This document shows positions 34,879 through 43,080 of a stretch of 64,000 bases of DNA, one piece after another. The DNA comes from Isoptericola halalbus (GTDB lineage: Bacteria; Actinomycetota; Actinomycetes; Actinomycetales; Cellulomonadaceae), in contig VJZX01000001.1 of assembly GCA_009663185.1 (NCBI GenBank), positions 327,389 through 391,388 on the forward strand, given 5' to 3'. The notes below the pieces were generated by a model. The model ran no database searches. It was given only the letters and a program-made list of their open reading frames with translations, and was not told where the DNA came from. The position numbers and the translations under genes are program-made. Numbering within the stretch: position 1 is the first letter of the stretch; every line of letters starts with the position of its first letter.

Positions 34879-36728
34879 GCCGCGACTCCTTCCATGTAGG
34901 CGAGGAACGCCGCCTCCAGGTCGCCCGCCTTGAACGGCTGTCCGGTGACCTGGGTGTGACTGACCAGGTGGGTGGCCCCACGTCCACGGAGCAGGAGCGC
35001 CAGCTGGCCGAGGTTCATCTCGGGGACGATGACGCGCTCGTACCGGGCGAGGACGTCGTCGAGGTTGGCCGGGAACGGGTTGAGGTGCCGCAGGTGGGCG
35101 TGGGCGACGGGGACTCCCCGCGCGGCCAGTCGACGGCACGCATCCTGGATGGGTCCATAGGTGGAGCCCCAACCGAGGATCAATGTCCGGGTGGTCGCCG
35201 GGGAGGGATCGTGGACGTCGAGATCCGCGACGTCGATGCCGGCGATCTTCTGCTGGCGCAACCGCACCATGAACTCGTGGTTGGCCGGGTCGTACGAGAT
35301 GGCACCTGTGTCAGCGGCCTTCTCGAGCCCGCCGATGCGGTGCTCCAGCCCTGGGGTGCCGGGGATCGCCCATGCACGTGCCAGCGTCTCCTGGTCCCGG
35401 ACGTAAGGCCAGTGGGTCCCGCTCCCGTCCGCCGCGTTGGGTTCCGTCGAGAAGTCAGGACGGATGTCTGGCAGCTGGTCGATCACCGGGAGTCGCCACG
35501 GCTCTGCGCCGTTGGCGAGGGCTCCGTCGGACAGAAGGAGCACGGGGGTCCGGTAGGTGACGGCGATCCGAACTGCCTCCAGGGCCGCGTCGAAACAGTC
35601 CGCCGGCGTGCTGGGTGCGACGACCGCGACCGGTGACTCGCCGTGCCGCCCGAACATGGCCTGCAGAAGGTCTGCCTGCTCCGTCTTCGTGGGCAGCCCG
35701 GTCGAGGGCCCGCCTCGCTGGACGTCGACGACGAGCAGCGGGAGCTCGGCCATCACCGCCAGACCGATCGTCTCCGACTTGAGGGCGAGACCGGGACCGG
35801 AGGTCGTGGTGACGCCGAGTGCTCCGCCGAACGAGGCACCGAGGGCAGCACCGACCGCGGAGATCTCGTCCTCGGCCTGGATGGTGAGCACCGGGAAGTT
35901 CTTGTGCTTGGCGAGCTCGTGCAGGATGTCGGAGGCAGGGGTGATCGGGTAGGTACCCAGCACCACCTTCATCCCGGACACCCAGCCCGCAGCGATGATG
36001 CCCAGCGCGAGTGCCGCGTTGCCGCTCACGTGCCGGTATGTCCCCTCGGGAAGGGCCGCGGCAGGCACCTCGTAGCTGACGGCGAACATCTCCGTCGTCT
36101 CACCGAAGTTCCAGCCGGCGCGGAAGGCAAGGATGTTCGCCTGCGCCACCAGCGGCTTCTTCGCGAACTTCTTCCGCAGGTAGTCCTCCACCACCTCGGT
36201 CGGCCGCCCGTACATCCAGGACAGGAGCCCCAGCGCGAAGAGGTTCCGGCACCGCAGCGCTTCCTTGCGTCCGAGGCCGAGCTCGCTGACAGCCCCCAGG
36301 GTCAGGGCGCCCATGGTGACCTGATGGACGGTGAGATGGGCAAGGGATCCATCGCTGAGGGGGTCCGACACATACCCGGCCTTGGCGATGTTGCGCTTGG
36401 TGAACTCGTCGGGATCGACGATCACGACACCGCCGACCGAGACGTCGGCGGCATTGGCCCGGAGCGCCGCGGGGTTCATCGCCACGAGCACGTCGGGAGC
36501 GTCACCGGGGGTGAGGATGTCGCTGCTGGCGAAGTGGACCTGGAACGAGGAGACGCCGTGCACGGTGCCCTGCGGCGCCCTGATCTCCGCCGGAAAGTTG
36601 GGGAAGGTCGCCAGGTCGTTGCCGAACGCGGCTGCCTGCCCGGTAAAGCGATCCCCGACGAGCTGCATGCCGTCGCCGGAGTCGCCGGCGAACCGGACGA
36701 CGACCCGGTCGATGCGCTCTGTGTTCAT
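34875..36728 (-). CDS. korA: 2-oxoacid:ferredoxin oxidoreductase, gamma-alpha fused subunit
   Basis: The 617-residue subunit fuses the gamma domain (about 8-190, starting RVVVRFAGDSGDGMQLVGDRFT) to the pyrimidine-binding alpha domain (about 220-430, with GTYPITPASDILHEL, QAEDEISAVGAALGASFGGA and TTSGPGLALKSE). A C-terminal domain follows (about 505-617, with LILGWGSTYGPIQDACRRL). This is the two-subunit architecture of actinobacterial KorAB. It forms the active site with KorB and passes electrons to the ferredoxin encoded just upstream, whose stop overlaps its start (ATGA). Confidence 0.93.
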   Translation of the reverse strand: MNTERIDRVVVRFAGDSGDGMQLVGDRFTGQAAAFGNDLATFPNFPAEIRAPQGTVHGVSSFQVHFASSDILTPGDAPDVLVAMNPAALRANAADVSVGGVVIVDPDEFTKRNIAKAGYVSDPLSDGSLAHLTVHQVTMGALTLGAVSELGLGRKEALRCRNLFALGLLSWMYGRPTEVVEDYLRKKFAKKPLVAQANILAFRAGWNFGETTEMFAVSYEVPAAALPEGTYRHVSGNAALALGIIAAGWVSGMKVVLGTYPITPASDILHELAKHKNFPVLTIQAEDEISAVGAALGASFGGALGVTTTSGPGLALKSETIGLAVMAELPLLVVDVQRGGPSTGLPTKTEQADLLQAMFGRHGESPVAVVAPSTPADCFDAALEAVRIAVTYRTPVLLLSDGALANGAEPWRLPVIDQLPDIRPDFSTEPNAADGSGTHWPYVRDQETLARAWAIPGTPGLEHRIGGLEKAADTGAISYDPANHEFMVRLRQQKIAGIDVADLDVHDPSPATTRTLILGWGSTYGPIQDACRRLAARGVPVAHAHLRHLNPFPANLDDVLARYERVIVPEMNLGQLALLLRGRGATHLVSHTQVTGQPFKAGDLEAAFLAYMEGVAA

Positions 36729-37063
36729 CGGCCGGGTGTCCCGGCCACGAGGGGGGTGTCCACGCCGATGTCACCGAGGTCCGCGGCCCCACCGGGGTTG
36801 CCCACGGGCGCCGAACGACCGGGCAGCACCTCGGTGAAGAAGCGGGCGTTGTCCTCGACGAAGGCGAGCTCCTCCTCCAGCGCGTCGTCTGCCTGGAAGA
36901 TCGCCTCGGCCGGGCAGACGGGTTCGCAGGCACTGCAGTCGATGCACTCGTCAGGGTTGATGTACGCGCTGCGTTCCCCGATGTAGATGCAGTCCACGGG
37001 GCACTCGTCGACACAGGCGCGGTCGGTGACGTCGATGCACGGGGCTCCGATGACGTAGGTCAT
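36725..37063 (-). CDS. fdxA: Seven-iron ferredoxin (FdxA-like)
   Basis: The 112-residue protein has cysteines at 9, 17, 21, 25, 40, 43, 46 and 50, in the order expected of a [3Fe-4S][4Fe-4S] ferredoxin of the FdxA type (TYVIGAPCIDVTDRACVDECPVDCIY ... PDECIDCSACEPVCPAEAIF). The last 35 residues are a variable Gly/Pro tail. It is the probable electron acceptor of KorAB, encoded immediately downstream with overlapping stop and start. AAGGA precedes its ATG, 19 bases after the ABC ATPase stop. Confidence 0.92.
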   Translation of the reverse strand: MTYVIGAPCIDVTDRACVDECPVDCIYIGERSAYINPDECIDCSACEPVCPAEAIFQADDALEEELAFVEDNARFFTEVLPGRSAPVGNPGGAADLGDIGVDTPLVAGTPGR

Positions 37064-37082
37064 GTCTCAGTCCTTCAGGTCT

Positions 37083-37865
37083 TCAGTGGGAGGGAAACTG
37101 CCCATGGCCGAGCAGCGCGAGGATCTCCTTGCCCTGCAGCGCGAACTCCGGGTGCAGCTGGGCGTCGGGGTCGCGAGGGCGTGCTACGGCGACGATCCGC
37201 GCGACCCGGGCCGGGCGCGGTGTCAGTACGACGACGCGATCGGCGAGCAGCAGGGCCTCCTCGACGTCGTGCGTCACGAAGAGGACGGTGGTGCGTCGCT
37301 GCTGCCAGACCGAGACCAGCAGCTCCTGCATGTCGAGCCGCGTCTGGGCATCGAGGGCACCGAACGGCTCATCCATGAGCAGCACTCGCGGCTCTGCGGC
37401 AAGAGTCCGCGCGAGCTGGACGCGCTGGCGCATGCCGCCGGAGAGCTGCTTGGGCAGGTGATCGGCGAATGGCGTCAGGCCTACCTGGTCCAGCAGCGCG
37501 AGCGCGAGCTGCTTGCGCTCCCGACGCGGAACCCCTCGCATCGCCAGCGCGAACTCGACGTTCCGGCGGGCCGTGCGCCAAGGCAGCAACGCATCCTCTT
37601 GGAACACCATCGCGCAGTGGGCTTCCGGGCCGTTGTGGACCAGGCCGTCGATCCTCGCGGCGCCTGCTGCGATCGGCTGCAGGCCCGCGAGAGCCCGCAG
37701 GATGGTCGACTTGCCGCAGCCTGAGGGGCCGAGGAGCATGACGATCTCACCGGGGTCGACCTTCAGATCGATCTGCGCGGCGGGCCCGTCTGGGTAGTCG
37801 ATCCGGATGTTGTCGAGGTCGACCGGTGCGCCGGCGTCGGTCGTGGCGACTGCCGCGGAGCTCAT
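37083..37865 (-). CDS. ABC transporter ATP-binding subunit (SsuB/TauB/NrtD type)
   Basis: The 260-residue ATPase has Walker A LGPSGCGKST (45-54), Q-loop MVFQEDALLPWRTARRNVEFAL, signature LSGGMRQRVQLARTL, Walker B VLLMDEPFGALDAQTR and the switch His in FVTHDVEEALLLADRVVVL. The FQEDALLPW and EPFGALDAQTR sequences mark the sulfonate/taurine/nitrate family. It overlaps the permease stop and powers the importer encoded upstream in the same operon. The ligand is unknown. Confidence 0.93.
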   Translation of the reverse strand: MSSAAVATTDAGAPVDLDNIRIDYPDGPAAQIDLKVDPGEIVMLLGPSGCGKSTILRALAGLQPIAAGAARIDGLVHNGPEAHCAMVFQEDALLPWRTARRNVEFALAMRGVPRRERKQLALALLDQVGLTPFADHLPKQLSGGMRQRVQLARTLAAEPRVLLMDEPFGALDAQTRLDMQELLVSVWQQRRTTVLFVTHDVEEALLLADRVVVLTPRPARVARIVAVARPRDPDAQLHPEFALQGKEILALLGHGQFPSH

Positions 37866-38728
37866 CGCGCCTCCCCCGGCAGCCAACGGTTCACTCGGCG
37901 ACCGAGGCGCTCGATCAGCCAGGATGTCGTGAATCCCATCGCTCCGATGGTCAGCATCCCGGCGACCACGCCCGAGTAGTCGAGCAGCGAGTAGGACATC
38001 CAGGTCCAGTAGCCGACGCCGAACTGGCCGGAGATCATCTCGGCACTGATGACGCAGATCCAGGCCACCCCCATGCTCACCGACAGACCGGAGAAGATCG
38101 CCGGCATCGCGCCAGGCAGCACGATGTGAAAGAGGACCTGCCGCCTTCTCGCGCCAAGAGTCGAGGCTGCATCCATCCAGACCAGGGGCAGCGTCTTCAT
38201 CGCGTGGATGGTGGCCACGGTGACCGGGAAGACCGCCGCGAAGAAGGTGATGAAGACGATGCCCTGCTCGCTGGTGGGAAACAGCAGGATCGCGAGGGGG
38301 ACGAGCGCGATCGCGGGGATCGGGCGGGCGATCTCGATCAAGGGGCGCAGCAACGCTGCGACGACCTTCGATCGGCCGATCCCGATCCCCACGACGACCC
38401 CGACCAGGCTGGCGAGCGCGAACCCCGACAGGATCCTTCGCAGGCTCGAGACGACATGCTGGCGGAACTCGGCCGTCTCCAGCTGCACCCGCAGCGAGTG
38501 GTAGACGTCCAGTGGTCCGGGGATCTTGTCGAACCGCACCCAGGCGATCACGTCGTACCTGGTCAGCAGGTGCCAGACCAGCACTGCACCGACGATCGGG
38601 ACGATCGGGAGCGACCTGGACGCCACCGCGGCCAGTCCGCCGCGCCCGGGCGACGGATGTACTCGCTCGATCGGTGGTGCCTCGGCAACCGGGACAGCGG
38701 GAAGTGCCCGCTCCTGGGTGGTGGTCAT
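37862..38728 (-). CDS. ABC transporter permease (SsuC/TauC/NrtB type)
   Basis: The 288-residue permease has six to seven helices, the first at about 46-62, and the EAA loop WMDAASTLGARRRQVLFHIVLPGAMPAI (about 180-207). The segment LRRILSGFALASLVGVVVGIGIG is typical of the sulfonate/nitrate permeases. Its start overlaps the binding-protein stop. It works as a homodimer with the ATPase encoded next. Confidence 0.93.
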   Translation of the reverse strand: MTTTQERALPAVPVAEAPPIERVHPSPGRGGLAAVASRSLPIVPIVGAVLVWHLLTRYDVIAWVRFDKIPGPLDVYHSLRVQLETAEFRQHVVSSLRRILSGFALASLVGVVVGIGIGRSKVVAALLRPLIEIARPIPAIALVPLAILLFPTSEQGIVFITFFAAVFPVTVATIHAMKTLPLVWMDAASTLGARRRQVLFHIVLPGAMPAIFSGLSVSMGVAWICVISAEMISGQFGVGYWTWMSYSLLDYSGVVAGMLTIGAMGFTTSWLIERLGRRVNRWLPGEAR

Positions 38729-40143
38729 GGCGCTCGCACGCTCTCGAGGGCTTCGTCGTACCCCAGCACCTCGGCGCCCGCGTGCTCCGCCGCGTAGGCT
38801 TCGGCGTCTCCGACCGTGGCGAACGGAAGCATCTTCTCCGCCTCGCCGAGGGCCGGATCCACCACCCAGGTGGCGAACTGCCCGAAGATCCGCGTTCCCG
38901 ACGCCGTGTCGGGGACGTACAGCGAGCGGTATTCCCCACCCTTGGCGACCAGCATCAGGAGGCACGTGGGCGTAGCTGCGACCTTGGTGGTGGCGCTGCC
39001 CGCGGGCCATGCCTCCGACGCGGTCGCCGCCTCCTCGACCTCACGGTCGCAAACCTCGTCGTGGCCGGTGATCGCGGAAGCATTCACCGTGTCGGCCTGC
39101 ACCTTCGCGTAGTCGGCGCCGTAGATCTCCTTGAGCGGACCCTCGTCGACGAATGCGTCGACGTCGAGCTCCTCCAGCGAGCCGAGGTCCTTCAGGAACG
39201 GCAGGCCCTGCTTGACGGCGTCGACCAGCTGCGGCTTGATCGTCAGGTCGAAGGTGACTGCACCGTTGGGGCCGTTGTAGAGGTAGACGAGCTCGGGAGG
39301 CAGCCCGGTCGCGGCGGCGACCTTCTCCGCGGCCTCGAGGGGATGCTCTTGCAGGTACTCGGTCGCCTCCTTCTGTGCCGCGAGGAATGCCGTCATGACC
39401 TCGGGGTTCTCCTCGATGTACTTCTCGTTCGCCACCACCCCGTGGAACGTGGGGGTTCCGGTCTTGCCGTTGTGCAGGAGCCTCCCGGTGCCCTCGAAGA
39501 CCGCCTTCTGCGGGAACGGGACGAACTGCGCCAGCGCGGCAACCTGCTTCGACTCCAGCGAGGTCATGCCCACGGGCGGGTCCTGGCCGAGGATGTCGAT
39601 GTCACCGGGCGACATGCCGGCGCCGTCGAGAGCCCGGACGAGGTTGCCGTGCGCGGTCGAACCGAGACTCGTCGAGACGACCTGGCCATCCAGGTCGTTG
39701 AGCGTGGTTGCCGTGGAGTCCGTCGGGACCACGATCTGGTTGAGCGCGCCGTCCAGGTTGTAGCCGGTGACACTGACCCACCGGGTCTTGGCGGCTCCGA
39801 GCGTCGCCGACTTGGCCCCGTTGACGGACAACGGGTAGTCGCCCATGGAGCCGATGTCGACCTTCTCGGCGATCATCTCGGCAGTGAGCGGAGGTCCCGA
39901 GGCGAAGTCGTGCCAGCTGATCTCGTAGGCCTTCCCGGACTTCTGCGCTGCCTCGTCCAGATGCTTCTCGAGCAGCCCCAGCTCGCGCATCAGCGTGCCG
40001 GCCGTGACGGTGTTGATGGTCTTGGACTGGTATCCGACGGCGACCGCGACGGTGTCATCCGCGGCAGCGCCAGCACAACCGGCAAGGGCGCTGCCTGTCA
40101 GGACAAGCACGGCGGTACCGGCCGCCATCCTGGTGATCTTCAC
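38725..40143 (-). CDS. SsuA/NMT1-type substrate-binding lipoprotein fused to a C-terminal NosL-like domain
   Basis: The 472-residue protein has a lipoprotein signal (LAGC, C23). Residues about 35-345 form an SsuA/NMT1/THI5-type binding core (MRELGLLEKHL, VDIGSMGDYPL, TTLNDLDGQVVSTSLGS, ENPEVMTAFLAAQKEATEYL). Residues about 360-472 are extra for this family and resemble NosL: a C394-containing PTCLLMLVAKGGEYRSLYV strand, FGQFATWVVD, then MLPFATVGDAEAYAAEHAGAEVLGYDEAL, close to the NosL C-terminal pattern. C365 and C394 may be ligands. NosL binds Cu(I) in denitrifiers, but the role here is unknown. GTG start after GAGGAG. Core call is firm; the NosL match is by eye. Confidence 0.8.
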   Translation of the reverse strand: MKITRMAAGTAVLVLTGSALAGCAGAAADDTVAVAVGYQSKTINTVTAGTLMRELGLLEKHLDEAAQKSGKAYEISWHDFASGPPLTAEMIAEKVDIGSMGDYPLSVNGAKSATLGAAKTRWVSVTGYNLDGALNQIVVPTDSTATTLNDLDGQVVSTSLGSTAHGNLVRALDGAGMSPGDIDILGQDPPVGMTSLESKQVAALAQFVPFPQKAVFEGTGRLLHNGKTGTPTFHGVVANEKYIEENPEVMTAFLAAQKEATEYLQEHPLEAAEKVAAATGLPPELVYLYNGPNGAVTFDLTIKPQLVDAVKQGLPFLKDLGSLEELDVDAFVDEGPLKEIYGADYAKVQADTVNASAITGHDEVCDREVEEAATASEAWPAGSATTKVAATPTCLLMLVAKGGEYRSLYVPDTASGTRIFGQFATWVVDPALGEAEKMLPFATVGDAEAYAAEHAGAEVLGYDEALESVRAP

Positions 40144-40153
40144 GGTCGTCTCC

Positions 40154-40381
40154 TCAGCGCAGCAGGTACGGGATGTTGACGGTCACGGCGTCGACGGGGC
40201 AGCGGGCGGCGCAGGGGCCGCAGTACCAGCACTCGTCGACGTGCATGTAGGCCTTGCCCGAGTCGGGGTTGATCGCCAGCGAGTCCAGCGGGCACATGTC
40301 GACGCAGAGGGTGCATCCATCGATGCACTTCTCCTCGTCGATCACGACCGGGACGTCGGAGCGGGATGTTGCTTGAGCCAT
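40154..40381 (-). CDS. AprB-like dicluster [4Fe-4S] ferredoxin
   Basis: The 75-residue protein has eight cysteines: C19, C23, C26, C30 (C-x3-C-x2-C-x3-CP, one residue longer at the first gap than classical ferredoxins) and C51, C54, C57, C61 (C-x2-C-x2-C-x3-CP). The end, VTVNIPYLLR, resembles the C-terminal part of the iron-sulfur subunit of APS reductase. It is probably the electron partner of the AprA-like flavoprotein encoded two genes upstream. It starts 12 bases after the HEAT gene and ends 10 bases before the binding-protein gene. Confidence 0.9.
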   Translation of the reverse strand: MAQATSRSDVPVVIDEEKCIDGCTLCVDMCPLDSLAINPDSGKAYMHVDECWYCGPCAARCPVDAVTVNIPYLLR

Positions 40382-40393
40382 GGACGGGTCCTC

Positions 40394-41311
40394 TCAAGAA
40401 GGGAAGTCGGCTTCGGATTCCAGGGCGATGCGGGCGAAGGCACGGACGTCGGCGTCCGCATCTCCTTGGGCGCGAAGCAGTGCCTCGCGCACGTCTGGGT
40501 TCTGGGCCAGACGCGGCGTCAAGGCCTTGACGGCGGCCTTGCGGACGTCCAGGTTCTGATCAGCGGCAGCGACGATGAGCGGTTCGACGGCACCTTCAGC
40601 TCTCGACTCGATAAGGGCGGTAGCGGCCGCCTGTCGTACTTCCCAGGCGGTGTCCGCCAGACCGGCGACGGCAAGCCCGGCGGCGTCGTCGGTGCACCCG
40701 GTCCCGCTGAGTGCGTTCAGGGCTGCAGCACGAACAAGGTGATCGCTGTCGTCGTGCATGCCGACGAGCGTGGCGATCCCCCGAGGGTCACCGACCGCTC
40801 CGATTCCGCGGGCCGCAGCGATCCGGATCCGGGGTTCGGTATCCCGCGCTGCGACAGCGAGGCCGTCGAGGTCGTCCAGGGAGACGAGACCCAGGACGAC
40901 CTCGCGGCGGACACGTGGGTCCGGGTCGGACAGGCAACGCAGGAGATCGGCGGTCGACGTGAGCCGGTGGCGCCACAGTGCGCCGATCGCGGCGCACCGT
41001 ATCCCTGCGTCATCACTGCTCGTCGCGACCTGCAGGTGCTCCACGAACTCCGGGCCTGGCTGGAGCACCTCACGCAGCTCACGGAGCAGGTCGGCCGCGC
41101 GCTGGCGTACCGCGTCGTCCGGGTCGGTCAGGGCGGCCGCGAAATATGGTGTGGCCTCCTCCCAGTCATCTCCTGCCTCGCTGAGAACCGTGAGCGCGGT
41201 TCGGCGGACCTCGGGATCGTCGCTCCTGAGATAGGGCTCCAGCTCCTCCGCGGACGGGGCCTCGTCGACCAGCTCGAGCAGGGCGAGGATGCGCGCGTTC
41301 GGGGCGCTCAT
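40394..41311 (-). CDS. HEAT-repeat protein
   Basis: The 305-residue protein is built almost wholly of HEAT/PBS-lyase-like helical repeats of about 30 residues, for example DPEVRRTALTVLSEAGDD, DPDPRVRREVVLGLVSLDD, EPRIRIAAARGIGAVGDP and TAWEVRQAAATALIESRAEG. There is no catalytic motif. HEAT proteins act as scaffolds or as maturation/assembly factors; the location between the flavoprotein and its ferredoxin suggests it helps assemble that complex. The ATG at 41311 is chosen because GGAGG is seven bases away and it overlaps the flavoprotein stop (ATGA). Confidence 0.9.
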   Translation of the reverse strand: MSAPNARILALLELVDEAPSAEELEPYLRSDDPEVRRTALTVLSEAGDDWEEATPYFAAALTDPDDAVRQRAADLLRELREVLQPGPEFVEHLQVATSSDDAGIRCAAIGALWRHRLTSTADLLRCLSDPDPRVRREVVLGLVSLDDLDGLAVAARDTEPRIRIAAARGIGAVGDPRGIATLVGMHDDSDHLVRAAALNALSGTGCTDDAAGLAVAGLADTAWEVRQAAATALIESRAEGAVEPLIVAAADQNLDVRKAAVKALTPRLAQNPDVREALLRAQGDADADVRAFARIALESEADFPS

Positions 41312-43077
41312 CGCCATGCCTCCGCCAGCTCGACTCCCTGCGGGGCGAGCTCGTCCGGAACACCGTCGGGTCGCACGAACCCCGGCACAGGCACGATGTA
41401 GGGGGCCACGGGTCGCCGCTCGAACTTCATCCCTCCAGTCGCGGCGTCCTTGCTGAGGTTGAGGTGGCAGAACCAGCTCGCGTCGTCCTGCTGGGGGATG
41501 TCGTTGCGGGCGTGGTAGAGCCCCCACCGGCTCTCGGTGCGCTCGAGGGAGGACCGCGCCGCCATCTCCGCGCAGTCCCGGATGAAGCTGACCTCGGCGC
41601 AACGCATCAGCTCATGGGGCGTGCGGGCGCCCATCTGAGCGATGTCGATGCGCATGCGCTCAAACGCCTCGATGCCCAGGGAGAGGTAGCGCTCCGTCTT
41701 GGGAGGCTGCAGGTAGTCGTTGACGAAGCGGCGCAGCTTGTACTCGACCTGGGGCTGCGGCGGACCGTCCGGGTTGGATGCCGGCCGGTAGATCAGCTCG
41801 TGCGCGGCCTCGATCTGATCCTCAGGCAGTCCCGGGCGGGAGGCCGACCTGGCGAAGATCGCCGCGTCCTCGCCGGCGATGTCGCCGTACACGAAGGCGC
41901 CGATCATGTAGTTGTGCGGGACCAGTGCCATGTCGCCCGCGGCGTACAGGCCCGGGACCGTGGTCCTGGCGTGCTCGTCCACCCAGACGCCAGACGCGGA
42001 GTGGCCGCTGCACAGCCCGATCTCCGAGATGTGCATCTCGATGTCACGATCCCGGTAGTTCGTTCCCCGGCCCTCGTGGAACGTCCCGCGCGTGGGGCGC
42101 TCGGTGGTGTGGAGGATGCCCTCGATCTCACTGATCGTCGCGTCCGGAAGGTGGCTCAGCTTCAGGTAGATGGGTCCACGCGAGCTCTCCAGCTCCCGTT
42201 TGACCTCCGCCATCATCTGCCCGGACCAGTAGTCGCAGTCGACGAAGCGGTTGCCTTCGCCGTTGACCTGGTAGCCGCCGAACGGGTTGGCCACGTAAGC
42301 GCAGGCCGGGCCGTTGTAGTCCTTGATCAGCGGGTTGATCTGGAAGCACTCGATGCCCGACAGCTCCGCGCCGGCGTGGTAGGCCATCGCGTAGCCGTCA
42401 CCAGCGTTCGTGGGGTTCTCGTACGTCCCGTAGAGGTATCCGCTGGCCGGCAGGCCCAGCCGACCGGCCGCACCGGCGGCGAGGATCACCGCCCCGGCTG
42501 ACACCGTCACGAACTCGCCGGTGCGGGTGTCGAAGCCGACGGCACCGACCGCCCGCCCGTCCACCGTGAGAACCCGAACCGGCATGAGCCGGTTGGTCAT
42601 CGTGACGTTGGAACGCACGTTGCGCGACCGGAGCTCGCGGTAGAGGACCTTCTTGACCTCCTTGCCCTCGGGCATCGGGAGGACGTAGCTGCCGGAGCGG
42701 TGCACCTTGCGGACGGCGTACTCGTCGTGCTCGTCCTTCTCGAACTTGACCCCGTAGGACTCCAGGCGCTGCACCATCTCGAAGCCTCGGGTCGCGGTCT
42801 GGTAGATGGTGCGCTGGTTCACGATGCCGTCGTTCGCGACGGTGATGTCGGCGACGTAGTCCTCGGGGGTCGCCTTGCCGGGGACGACGGCGTTGTTGAC
42901 GCCGTCCATACCCATCGCCAGGGCGCCCGAGTGGCGGACGTGCGCCTTCTCCATGATCAGGACGGAGGCCCCGTTTCTGGCCGCCGTCAGTGCGGCCATC
43001 GTGCCCGCCGTGCCGCCGCCTACGACGAGGACGTCACATTCGATGTGACGCCGGTCGGTTACTTCGGGAATCTGCAT
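41308..43077 (-). CDS. AprA/fumarate-reductase-like FAD flavoprotein
   Basis: The 589-residue protein has FAD-binding DVLVVGGGTAGTMAALTAARNGASV (15-39) with EKA following. The HSGALAMGMDGVNNAVVPG segment (about 49-67) is where AprA and related enzymes meet the flavin, and the late FAD motif is TTVPGLYAAGDMALVPHNYMIGAFVYG. The C-terminal helical domain has YLQPPKTERYLSLGIEAFERM. This is the succinate dehydrogenase/fumarate reductase/APS reductase superfamily, nearest by eye to AprA-like proteins. No ATP sulfurylase or Dsr genes are near, so true APS reduction is doubtful. It presumably exchanges electrons with the ferredoxin encoded at 40154-40381. Confidence 0.88.
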   Translation of the reverse strand: MQIPEVTDRRHIECDVLVVGGGTAGTMAALTAARNGASVLIMEKAHVRHSGALAMGMDGVNNAVVPGKATPEDYVADITVANDGIVNQRTIYQTATRGFEMVQRLESYGVKFEKDEHDEYAVRKVHRSGSYVLPMPEGKEVKKVLYRELRSRNVRSNVTMTNRLMPVRVLTVDGRAVGAVGFDTRTGEFVTVSAGAVILAAGAAGRLGLPASGYLYGTYENPTNAGDGYAMAYHAGAELSGIECFQINPLIKDYNGPACAYVANPFGGYQVNGEGNRFVDCDYWSGQMMAEVKRELESSRGPIYLKLSHLPDATISEIEGILHTTERPTRGTFHEGRGTNYRDRDIEMHISEIGLCSGHSASGVWVDEHARTTVPGLYAAGDMALVPHNYMIGAFVYGDIAGEDAAIFARSASRPGLPEDQIEAAHELIYRPASNPDGPPQPQVEYKLRRFVNDYLQPPKTERYLSLGIEAFERMRIDIAQMGARTPHELMRCAEVSFIRDCAEMAARSSLERTESRWGLYHARNDIPQQDDASWFCHLNLSKDAATGGMKFERRPVAPYIVPVPGFVRPDGVPDELAPQGVELAEAWR

Positions 43078-43080
43078 GGC

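Noticed and set aside
41308..43077. Calling the flavoprotein an APS reductase alpha subunit
   Set aside because: Similarity is only by eye; there are no sat, apt, qmo or dsr genes nearby and the organism type is aerobic, so only AprA-like is supported.
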